Shown one piece after another: positions 1-5,844 of a DNA stretch of 7,519 nt. A program made the position numbers and the translations under genes. Numbering within the stretch: the stretch's first letter is position 1; every line of letters begins with the position of its first letter. The notes under the pieces were generated by a model, which was not told the DNA's origin, made no database searches, and worked only from the letters and a program-made list of their open reading frames with translations. The stretch spans positions 1 to 7,519 of the forward strand of contig CALISV010000038.1 in assembly GCA_938041615.1 (NCBI GenBank), written 5' to 3'. This DNA comes from an uncultured Campylobacter sp. GTDB taxonomy: Bacteria > Campylobacterota > Campylobacteria > Campylobacterales > Campylobacteraceae.

Positions 1-157
1 CGTCCGAGCTTTTAAAATTTAGCAAAACTTCGTCGCCGATTTTTAAATTTTGTAGATTTTCCAAAGAGAGCATTTTTAGGCTTAAATTTTCGGCGCTAAA
101 CTCAAAAACGCTAACGCCGTCGTTTTGCTCTATCGCCGAAATTTTAGCCTTTATCAC
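1..157 (-). CDS. small TOBE/Mop-domain molybdate-binding protein (5' part only)
   Basis: The reading frame is open from a GTG at 155-157 to the left edge, giving 52 residues that begin MIKAKISAIEQNDGVSVF and include LQNLKIGDEVLLNFKSSD. The pattern (a beta strand opening IKAKI, then a later K-x-G-D-E-V-x-L-x-F strand) resembles each TOBE half of the neighbouring ModE (KVGKKVVFIFKAPSV), so I call a molbindin-like oxyanion-binding domain. The GTG overlaps the modA stop codon by four bases (GTGA), a sign of translational coupling; a ribosome-binding site is weak (GGA about 10 nt upstream). From memory, C. jejuni has a small molybdenum-binding gene between modA and modB/modC, so modB and modC are expected beyond the left edge. 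It may store or buffer molybdate/tungstate in the cytoplasm, or act with the transporter. The C-terminus is not visible, so a fusion cannot be excluded. Confidence 0.72.
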   Translation of the reverse strand, partial: MIKAKISAIEQNDGVSVFEFSAENLSLKMLSLENLQNLKIGDEVLLNFKSSD

Positions 158-903
158 AGGACGACGTATCCAAATTTTCTAAAGATTTCCTTCGCGCGGT
201 CGCTTCTGATGAAGTCGTAGAAAGCTTTTGCTTCAGGATTGTTTTCGCCGTGTTTTAGGATAACCATGCCTTGATCGATCGGGGTGTAGAGCGCAGGATC
301 GATGAGGATAAAGTTTTTGCCCTCTTTGTACTCGGCCATTTTTTTATCGTACATTGCAGAAGCCGCGATAAATCCGACGTCAGCAGCGCTTAGAGCTTGG
401 CTTAGAGCCTCGCCGATAGATTTTGCTAGGATGACGTTTTTCTCGACTTTATCGTAGATGCCGGCTTTTTTTAGAGCTTCGATGCTAGCTTTGCCGTACG
501 GAGCGGTTTCAGGATTTGCGATCGCGATGGCTTTTAGGCCTTCTACAGCGTTTATGCCTTTAGCTAGATCGATATCTCTGATAGTAAATAGAGCAAGCGC
601 GCCCTGGGCGTATATCACGGGCTCGGTTACGGCAAATTTGGTGTCGTATAGGTCCTGGACGAATTTCATATTTGCAGCCATGAAAACATCCGCCGGAGCG
701 CCGTTTTTGACCTGAGTAGATAGCGCGCCGCTAGCTCCTAGAGTGACGGTTACTTTGGTGTCGGGATTTGATTTGGCAAACTCCGCTTTTAGCTCGTCAA
801 ACGCGTAAGTGACGTTTGCAGCGGCAAATACGTTGATCTCGCCTGCGTTTAGGTTAAAAGCGGCGATAGCCGCGACTACTAGCGAAAAAAATGTTTTTTT
901 CAT
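154..903 (-). CDS. modA: ModA, periplasmic molybdate/tungstate-binding protein of the ABC transporter
   Basis: This 249-residue protein is the usual size for ModA. Residues 1-20 (MKKTFFSLVV...NLNA) form a signal peptide, with probable cleavage before GEINVFAAAN. Family motifs follow in order: FAAAN near 26-30, GASGALSTQ near 57-64, GAPADVFMAAN near 68-78, NPETAPYG at 130-137 and ADVGFIAAS near 174-182, which together line the oxyanion cleft of type-II periplasmic binding proteins. ModA captures molybdate (and in Campylobacter reportedly tungstate) and delivers it to the ModB permease. The ATG at 901-903 is preceded by AGGAG, which lies inside the last codons of modE; only three bases separate modE and modA, so they are co-transcribed and probably coupled. 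The stop overlaps the next small TOBE gene. The GASG and PADVF pattern fits ModA rather than TupA or a phosphate-binding protein, although substrate preference cannot be read from sequence alone. Confidence 0.93.
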   Translation of the reverse strand: MKKTFFSLVVAAIAAFNLNAGEINVFAAANVTYAFDELKAEFAKSNPDTKVTVTLGASGALSTQVKNGAPADVFMAANMKFVQDLYDTKFAVTEPVIYAQGALALFTIRDIDLAKGINAVEGLKAIAIANPETAPYGKASIEALKKAGIYDKVEKNVILAKSIGEALSQALSAADVGFIAASAMYDKKMAEYKEGKNFILIDPALYTPIDQGMVILKHGENNPEAKAFYDFIRSDRAKEIFRKFGYVVL

Positions 904-906
904 TTT

Positions 907-1689
907 TTATACTCCTATTATGATTTGACTTGCTTTGATTATAGCGGTGAGCTCGTCGCCCACGCCGATACGCATCTGCATCGCGCTTTCTTTGGTGATG
1001 ATAGAGGTTATCGTCTGATGATTGCTGATTTCTAGTACGATTTCGGCGTTTACCGAGCCGATTTTGGCCTCGATCACGCGTCCTTTTAGTAAATTTGCCG
1101 CGCTTAGTTTTAGATTTTCCTCTTTTGCGAGCATTACGCTTGGAGCTTTAAAGATAAATACGACCTTTTTGCCGACTTTTAAATTTAGATTTTTTTCAGA
1201 CTCGACCGTGACGTTGGCGCGTAAAATTTCGCCGTTTGAGAGCTTGGCGCTGATTTGCGAATTTACCGCGCCTGTTTTTACTTCGGTTATCTCGCAGCTT
1301 AGTTGATTTCGTGCGCTCAAACTCATGCTCATGCGCTGTAAATTTAAAATTTCGTTCGTATCGACGTTTATATTTGAACAAACTTTTTCTAAAAATATCT
1401 TTTGACTCTCCAGCATCGCGTCGTATAGCGCGATCATCTTTTTGCCGTACGGCGTGAGCTCCGAGCCGCTGTTTTTCTTGTTGCCTTCGGCTCTTGCGAT
1501 TAGCGGTTCGTCCGAGCGGTTATTTAGCGCGTCCAGGCTGTCCCATGCGTTTTTGTACGAGATGCCGACGTACTCGGCTGCTTTGGTTATGCTTTTGGTG
1601 TGTTCTACGGCCTTTAAAAGCTCTATGTGCTTAGCTAGCACCGATACGCCGCTATCTAAAAATAGCTCTAAACTAACGTCTGCTTTCAT
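907..1689 (-). CDS. modE: ModE, molybdate-responsive transcriptional regulator (HTH plus two TOBE domains)
   Basis: The 260-residue protein is almost the length of E. coli ModE (262). The N-terminal third is a LysR/ModE-type winged helix: HIELLKAVEHTKSITKAAEYVG (about 21-42), then YKNAWDSLDALN (45-56) as recognition-helix region, and LTPYGKKMIALYDAM (78-92), the typical end of this fold. After a linker, two TOBE/Mop domains follow: one at about 124-190 starting with the diagnostic SARNQL (125-130), the second at about 196-260 starting SAANLLKGRV. In the family a dimer binds molybdate between the TOBE domains and then represses the mod operon. The ATG at 1687-1689 has a strong GGGGGA ribosome-binding site seven bases upstream. 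It is the first gene of the operon, so autoregulation is likely. As I recall it, C. jejuni has a shorter ModE-like protein without the ligand domain; this version keeps both TOBE domains. Confidence 0.92.
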   Translation of the reverse strand: MKADVSLELFLDSGVSVLAKHIELLKAVEHTKSITKAAEYVGISYKNAWDSLDALNNRSDEPLIARAEGNKKNSGSELTPYGKKMIALYDAMLESQKIFLEKVCSNINVDTNEILNLQRMSMSLSARNQLSCEITEVKTGAVNSQISAKLSNGEILRANVTVESEKNLNLKVGKKVVFIFKAPSVMLAKEENLKLSAANLLKGRVIEAKIGSVNAEIVLEISNHQTITSIITKESAMQMRIGVGDELTAIIKASQIIIGV

Positions 1690-1710
1690 GAAAATCCCCC
1701 AAATTCTATC

Positions 1711-1716
1711 AATATA
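1711..1716 (-). promoter_or_regulatory. putative -10 box of the modE-modA operon
   Basis: Read on the minus strand this is TATATT, preceded by a run of T as is usual for Campylobacter sigma-70 promoters, which depend on the -10 box and T-rich upstream DNA. It would start transcription near 1704, about 15 nt before the modE ATG and just ahead of the GGGGGA ribosome-binding site. AT-rich DNA gives many such matches, so this is a candidate only. Confidence 0.4.
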
Positions 1717-1737
1717 AAAAAATAATTTGCTAGGAAG

Positions 1738-1751
1738 TATATTTAAATATA
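1738..1751. promoter_or_regulatory. 14-bp perfect palindrome, candidate operator between modE and mlaA
   Basis: The sequence TATATTTAAATATA is a perfect inverted repeat. It lies about 40 bp upstream of the predicted modE transcription start and 49 bp upstream of the modE ATG. ModE dimers bind palindromes whose half-sites contain TATA, so this is a plausible ModE site. It lacks the CG that borders the E. coli half-sites, and short AT palindromes arise by chance in such DNA. Binding by ModE is an inference. Confidence 0.35.
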
Positions 1752-1824
1752 TATGAAAAATAACTTAAATAAACTTCGTAATACCGGGCATTTTGAAATT
1801 TATAAATTTAAAAGCTACATTGAG

Positions 1825-1830
1825 ATAAAA
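1825..1830 (+). promoter_or_regulatory. putative -10 box of the mlaA-mlaC-RND operon
   Basis: The box GATAAAAT (TAAAAT at 1825-1830) resembles the GCTATAAT and GCTACAAT boxes before the other plus-strand genes of this window, and sits below AT-rich DNA (1790-1815). Transcription would begin near 1836-1838, giving a leader of about 36 nt before the mlaA ATG. TACATT at 1816-1821 is an alternative. Confidence 0.4.
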
Positions 1831-1832
1831 TC

Positions 1833-1858
1833 TCAGGTTACTGCCTTTGCAGACCTGA
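1833..1858 (+). promoter_or_regulatory. hairpin in the mlaA leader
   Basis: The arms TCAGGT (1833-1838) and ACCTGA (1853-1858) pair perfectly. A two-base bulge (TA) follows on the left side, then CTGC (1841-1844) pairs with GCAG (1849-1852) around the loop CTTT. This gives ten base pairs, ending six bases before the GGAG ribosome-binding site of mlaA. No T-run follows, so it is not an intrinsic terminator. It could be an operator, a translational control element, or a stem at the 5' end of the mRNA. A second hairpin, TGAGAT-AAA-ATCTCA (1821-1835), overlaps its left arm by three bases. Confidence 0.5.
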
Positions 1859-1872
1859 AATTCGGAGATTTG

Positions 1873-2574
1873 ATGAGAAAATTTTTACTCTCTTTTTTGC
1901 TTTTATTTAGTTGTGTTTTTGCTGAACAAACGCAGGAAAAGAGCGAATTTGACGACGAATTTACGCAGCCTAGCGAGATTTTCGATCCGCTTAGCGGTTA
2001 TAATAGAATGATGACTGGATTTAACGATTTTATGTACGTAAACGCCATCCATCCCGCGATAAAAGGCTACAACTACGTAGTGCCCGAGGCTGCCAGAACT
2101 GCGGTGGGGAACTTTTTTGACAACCTTTTATATCCCGTTCGCTTCGTAAATAATCTCTTACAGTTTAAATTTAGCGAGGCGGGCGAGGAGACGCTGAGAT
2201 TTTTGGCAAATACGATCATCGGCTTTGGCGGACTAACCGACGGCGCGAAATACTACAATTTGCAGCGCCAAGACGAGGATTTTGGCCAGACGCTAGGCTA
2301 CTGGGGCGTTGGTAGTGGATTTCACGTGGTTTTACCGTTTATCGGACCGTCAAATTTACGCGATATCGTCGGTCTAGTCGGCGATTATTATCTTGATCCC
2401 GTCAGTTATGTAAAACCGGCGCTAGACTCCTTTGCGATAAAAACATTCCGCCAGGGCAACCTTTTGTCTTTACATCCAGACGCTTACGACAATCTTAAAA
2501 AAGACGCGATCGACCTGTATCCGTTTCTACGCGACGCATACGAACAGCGCCGCAACCACTTAATAAAGGAATAA
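1873..2574 (+). CDS. mlaA: MlaA (VacJ) family outer-membrane phospholipid-asymmetry protein
   Basis: MlaA sits in the outer membrane and removes mislocalised phospholipids from its outer leaflet, passing them to periplasmic MlaC. I start at the ATG at 1873 because GGAG lies five bases upstream and the protein then begins with a signal peptide (MRKFLLSFLLLFSCVFA); a 40-residue longer frame from 1753 has no such support. The product has 233 residues (E. coli MlaA, 251). Family motifs: FDPLSGYNRMMTGFND (37-52), RFLANTIIGFGGLTDGA (109-125), DEDFGQTLGYWGVGSGF (134-150), LPFIGPSNLRD (154-164) and YPFLRDAYEQRR (216-227). LFSC (11-14) could be a lipobox, although F at -2 is unusual, and VFA before E18 could instead be a signal peptidase I site. 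An acidic segment, EFDDEF (25-30), follows and recurs in the RND protein two genes on. mlaC follows after one base. Confidence 0.92.
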   Translation: MRKFLLSFLLLFSCVFAEQTQEKSEFDDEFTQPSEIFDPLSGYNRMMTGFNDFMYVNAIHPAIKGYNYVVPEAARTAVGNFFDNLLYPVRFVNNLLQFKFSEAGEETLRFLANTIIGFGGLTDGAKYYNLQRQDEDFGQTLGYWGVGSGFHVVLPFIGPSNLRDIVGLVGDYYLDPVSYVKPALDSFAIKTFRQGNLLSLHPDAYDNLKKDAIDLYPFLRDAYEQRRNHLIKE

Positions 2575-2575
2575 A

Positions 2576-3163
2576 ATGAAATTTTTAAAAATAATCCTGC
2601 TTGCGCTTTTTAGCGCGGCTAGCCTCTTTGCGATCAGCGAGGAGCAGATAAAACCTACTATGCAAAAAACGACGCAAGACGCCATCGAGGTGCTAAAAAA
2701 TGCAAATTTGAGCAAAGACGAGAAAATAAGCAAAATTTTTGCCGTTTTCGATCCGTATTTCGACTACGAGCAGATGTCAAAGATCGCCCTAAGCAAGCGC
2801 TATAACAACCTAAGTGCCGAGCAAAAGGTCAAATTTAACAAAGCTTTTGAAGAGAGATTAAAGTCAAGCTACGTCGATAAGCTCTTAAGCTACAAAAACC
2901 AAACTATAAATTTTAAAGATGCAACCAAACCAAACGAAAATCGCTACTTTCTAAACGCCGATCTAGTCGGCGAGGATGGCAAAAACTACGGCTTTACGTA
3001 TAAATTTTATAACGCCAAAGAGCGCGGCTGGCTCATCTACGACGTCGAAATTTTAGGCGTTAGCATCATCCAGACCTACCGCAGCCAGTTTGATAGCCTG
3101 ATGGAAAACGAGAGCTTTGAAAATTTGCTTAGCAAGCTAAACTCCGTCCAAGCTCCGCAATAA
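2576..3163 (+). CDS. mlaC: MlaC (Ttg2D) family periplasmic phospholipid-binding protein
   Basis: MlaC is a soluble periplasmic carrier that holds a phospholipid's acyl chains and shuttles it between MlaA and an inner-membrane complex. The 195-residue product has a signal peptide (MKFLKIILLALFSAASLFA, 1-19) and matches the family along its length: FDYEQMSKIALSKRYNNLS (62-80, cf. the F-x-x-M-x-x-x-L-G-x-x-W region), EQKVKFNKAFEERLKSSYV (82-100), and GWLIYDVEILGVSIIQ (151-166) followed by YRSQFDSLM (168-176), the most conserved part. AAAGGA stands five bases before the ATG at 2576, within the end of mlaA; the genes are one base apart (TAAAATG). The same family includes HpnM, which is paired with the RND protein HpnN in hopanoid gene clusters, a relevant parallel to the gene that follows here. 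Confidence 0.92.
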   Translation: MKFLKIILLALFSAASLFAISEEQIKPTMQKTTQDAIEVLKNANLSKDEKISKIFAVFDPYFDYEQMSKIALSKRYNNLSAEQKVKFNKAFEERLKSSYVDKLLSYKNQTINFKDATKPNENRYFLNADLVGEDGKNYGFTYKFYNAKERGWLIYDVEILGVSIIQTYRSQFDSLMENESFENLLSKLNSVQAPQ

Positions 3164-3170
3164 GGCGTTG

Positions 3171-5633
3171 ATGAAGCGGATTTTTAAATTTATCGTCAAC
3201 TTTCCAAAGAGCGTTATCGCAGGCGTACTGGCCGCGACGCTCTTTTTTGGATATTTTAGCGGCAAGCTCGAGGTGGACGCGTCGACCGAGACGCTGCTGC
3301 TTGAAAACGATAAAGACTTAGCCGTTTTTAGAGACGTTTTTAAACGTTACGTTAGCCCAAACTACCTAGTCATCGCCTACACGCCAAAAGACGATCTGCT
3401 CGCGCCCTCTACGCTTGAAAAGATAGAAAATTTAAGCCGCGAACTAGAAAAAAACGAGCTCGTCTCAAGCGTCATTTCTATATTAAACATCCCGCTGCTT
3501 CAAAGCGGAACTAACGATCTTAGCGAGCTGGTTAAGCATGTGCCAAGCCTCGCCGACGCCGATATAAACAAAACTCTAGTGCGCCGTGAGTTTGAGGATA
3601 GCCCGCTATACACGAACAACCTCGTTAGCCGCGATCTAAAAACTACGGCGATCGTGCTAAATTTAAAGACCGATGAGAAATATCAAAGCATACTAAACGA
3701 GCGAAACGCTCTGCTAAACGCCAAGCTAGAGGGCAACATCACAAGCGAGCAAAAACAGCGTCTAAGCACCGTAAATGCGCAGTTTAAAGCTCACCGCGAC
3801 GAAGCGCGTATAAAAGAGCACGCCGCGATCGAGCAGATACGCGAGACGATAGCGAAATTTGGCGGCGGCGAGAGTCTGTTTTTAGGCGGAGCAAATATGA
3901 TCGCCGATGATATGGTGAGCTTCGTGCGCTCGGATCTTACGACCTACGGTATCAGCGTCACGCTACTTTTGGTCTTTTGCCTTTGGCTGTTTTTTAGACA
4001 GATTCGCCACATCGTTATGCCGATTTTTATCTGCGTGATTAGCGTTATTTGGGCGAGCGGGCTGTTTGGGTTTTTTGGCTGGGAGATTACAGTTATCAGC
4101 TCAAACTACATCGCCCTTCAGCTCATTATCACGATCTCGGTCGTCATTCACTTGATCGTGAGTTACCGCGAGTTTTGCCTTACAAAGCCGCATCTTAGCA
4201 ACCGCCAGCTAGTCTATCTCACGCTGCGAGATAAGGCTAGTCCGTCGTTTTTTGCGATATTTACGACCGTTATCGGCTTTTTGTCGCTTGCGCTTTCTGA
4301 CATCAAGCCTATCATAATGCTTGGAATCATGATGAGCGCGTCGATCTCCATCTCGCTAGCTCTAGCGTTTTTGCTATTTGGCTCCGCTATGGCGCTGATG
4401 CCAAAGCTTGCTCCGGTTAGGACGTTTGAGGATAAATTTAGCTTTACCAAGCACTGCGCCGCATTTGCGCTAAATCATAGCCGCACCGTTTATGCTATTA
4501 GCCTTGCGGTGCTTATTTTCGGGCTTTATGGCATCTCAAAGCTAAAGGTCGAAAACAGCTTTATAAGCTATTTTAAAGATACGACCGAAATCCACAAAGG
4601 CATGCAGGTGATAGATACGAAGCTAGGCGGTACCGTGCCGGTCGATATATTGATCAAATTTAACAAGCCTAGATTCGACGAAAAGGCGGCCAAAAACGAG
4701 CCTAAAGACGAATTTGACGACGAATTTGCCGCTAGCGCGAACGAGGATAAATACTGGTTTAATCAGCATAAAATCGATGTCGCGAAAAAGGTGCATAACT
4801 ATCTGGAAAATAAGCGCTTTATCGGGCACGCTAGCAGCCTAAACACCGTCGTAAAGATCGTCGAGCGTATCACGCAAAAGCCCGCCGACGGCCTCATGCT
4901 CTCGATCCTATACGAACAGATCCCGCAAAAGTACAAAGACATCATCCTAAGCCCCTACGTGAGCATAAAGGACAACGAGCTGCGCTTTACGGCGCGCACC
5001 CTAGATAGCGACGATGCGCTACGCAGGGACGAGTTTTTGCACGAGCTTAAAACCGATATCGCAAATTTGATCGCAAACGACAACGCAAGCGTGCAAGTTA
5101 GCGGCGCGATGGTGCTTTATAACAACCTCCTTCAAAGCCTCATCGCCTCGCAGGTTGATTCTTTCGGTTTCGTGATCTTGTCGCTTTTTATCGTTTTTTG
5201 CATTATTTTTAAAAGCATAAAGCTAGCCGCTATCGCTATCGCGTCAAATTTGATCCCGCTTTGCGCGGTGTTTGGCGTCATGGGCGCGCTGGGTATCCCA
5301 CTTGATATCATGAGCATTACGATAGCGGCTATCAGCATAGGCATCGGCGTGGACGACATCATCCACTACATCCACCGCCTAAAAATCGAGCTTCGCAGCA
5401 AAAACGTCGCCGAGTCGATCAAGGCCTCACACGCTAGCATCGGCTATGCGATGTACTACACCTCGTTTGCGATCATCCTGGGCTTTAGCATAATGGTAAC
5501 GAGCAACTTTATCCCGACGATATATTTTGGACTTTTGACCGATCTTGTTATGATAATGATGTTGTTGGGGGCGTTGGTGTTGCTGCCAACCTTAATCAAA
5601 ACCTTTTACCGGGCTAAAATTTCCCATAAATGA
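3171..5633 (+). CDS. RND superfamily (MMPL/HpnN-like) inner-membrane transporter, probable lipid exporter partner of MlaC
   Basis: The 820-residue protein has the duplicated RND layout: TM1 (about 14-30); a large periplasmic loop (31-255) ending in LFLGGANMIADDM; a TM2-TM6 block (258-410); TM7 (438-455); a second periplasmic loop (458-655) ending VQVSGAMVLYNN; and a final TM8-TM12 block (663-812). GIGVDDIIHYIH (724-735) is the classic acidic motif of the RND proton relay, with D728/D729; the matching first-half segment, NYIALQLIITISVVIHLIVSYREF (312-335), lacks the acid, so coupling looks one-sided. Residues 170-228 are highly charged and predicted by eye to form coiled coil. EFDDEF at 514-519 repeats a motif of MlaA. 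The ATG at 3171 is preferred over TTG at 3168 because AAGG lies five bases before it. It is seven bases after mlaC. C. jejuni Cj1371-Cj1373, as I recall, has the same order. Substrate is inferred, not shown. Confidence 0.85.
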   Translation: MKRIFKFIVNFPKSVIAGVLAATLFFGYFSGKLEVDASTETLLLENDKDLAVFRDVFKRYVSPNYLVIAYTPKDDLLAPSTLEKIENLSRELEKNELVSSVISILNIPLLQSGTNDLSELVKHVPSLADADINKTLVRREFEDSPLYTNNLVSRDLKTTAIVLNLKTDEKYQSILNERNALLNAKLEGNITSEQKQRLSTVNAQFKAHRDEARIKEHAAIEQIRETIAKFGGGESLFLGGANMIADDMVSFVRSDLTTYGISVTLLLVFCLWLFFRQIRHIVMPIFICVISVIWASGLFGFFGWEITVISSNYIALQLIITISVVIHLIVSYREFCLTKPHLSNRQLVYLTLRDKASPSFFAIFTTVIGFLSLALSDIKPIIMLGIMMSASISISLALAFLLFGSAMALMPKLAPVRTFEDKFSFTKHCAAFALNHSRTVYAISLAVLIFGLYGISKLKVENSFISYFKDTTEIHKGMQVIDTKLGGTVPVDILIKFNKPRFDEKAAKNEPKDEFDDEFAASANEDKYWFNQHKIDVAKKVHNYLENKRFIGHASSLNTVVKIVERITQKPADGLMLSILYEQIPQKYKDIILSPYVSIKDNELRFTARTLDSDDALRRDEFLHELKTDIANLIANDNASVQVSGAMVLYNNLLQSLIASQVDSFGFVILSLFIVFCIIFKSIKLAAIAIASNLIPLCAVFGVMGALGIPLDIMSITIAAISIGIGVDDIIHYIHRLKIELRSKNVAESIKASHASIGYAMYYTSFAIILGFSIMVTSNFIPTIYFGLLTDLVMIMMLLGALVLLPTLIKTFYRAKISHK

Positions 5634-5643
5634 CGGATTTCAA

Positions 5644-5716
5644 AAGTAGTTTTTGATTAAGGCGCTCGGTCACATACTATATGTATGCTCCCGTCACGCC
5701 TAATCAAAAACTATTT
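5644..5716. repeat. long imperfect inverted repeat with inner hairpin, REP-like element or bidirectional transcription end
   Basis: The outer arms are TAGTTTTTGATTA (5647-5659) and TAATCAAAAACTA (5701-5713), perfectly complementary over 13 bp. After a single bulged A (5660) the stem continues with GGCG (5661-5664) against CGCC (5697-5700). A G-U and two A-U pairs (5644-5646 with 5714-5716) could extend it. Inside, CATAC (5673-5677) pairs with GTATG (5683-5687) around TATAT, and GTCAC occurs on both sides of it (5669-5673 and 5693-5697). It lies between convergent genes, 11 bases after the RND stop. Neither strand shows a good T-run after the stem, so a simple intrinsic terminator is not proven. 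The architecture suggests a dispersed palindromic repeat; only a copy count in the genome would tell. Confidence 0.6.
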
Positions 5717-5815
5717 AAACTACGCCTATTCTGTCTGGAATATTTGTCTGGCGTTTTGCTAAATTTGTAAATTTGACTGCATAAATTTAAAACGTACCGT
5801 ATAGGCCTGGGTGAT

Positions 5816-5837
5816 TCAAATTTGACTCAAATTTGGA
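5816..5837. repeat. two tandem 11-bp copies of TCAAATTTGRM
   Basis: TCAAATTTGAC (5816-5826) is followed at once by TCAAATTTGGA (5827-5837), just past the stop of the BON lipoprotein gene on the other strand. Each copy contains the palindrome CAAATTTG. Together with AAATTTG at 5761 and 5770 this part of the 211-bp gap is rich in the word. The rest of the gap (5717-5815) shows no gene; TGTCTGG occurs twice, 13 bp apart, at 5732 and 5745. AAATTTG is a common word throughout the window, so this may have no function. Confidence 0.4.
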
Positions 5838-5844
5838 GGAAAAA

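Noticed and set aside
458..715. Open frame opposite modA, and similar frames opposite modE (1022-1306, 1442-1717)
   Set aside because: They lie wholly or almost wholly antisense to well-supported genes, with no ribosome-binding site or recognisable protein features.
1753..1872. A 40-codon N-terminal extension of MlaA from ATG 1753
   Set aside because: It has no ribosome-binding site, would bury the signal peptide and overlaps the hairpins and probable promoter; ATG 1873 has GGAG at ideal spacing.
3168..3170. TTG at 3168 as start of the RND protein
   Set aside because: Only two bases separate it from AAGG; the ATG next to it has normal spacing.
4214..4450. Minus-strand frames inside the RND gene (also 4623-4829 and 5132-5362)
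   Set aside because: They mirror the membrane-helix codons of the true gene and have no independent support.
5644..5716. The inverted repeat as an insertion-sequence end
   Set aside because: There is no transposase frame and no flanking target duplication was visible.
5732..5837. Short direct repeats (TGTCTGG, AAATTTG, TCAAATTTG) as a CRISPR-like or replication-origin array
   Set aside because: The copies are too few and short, spacing is irregular, and AAATTTG is a common word across the window.
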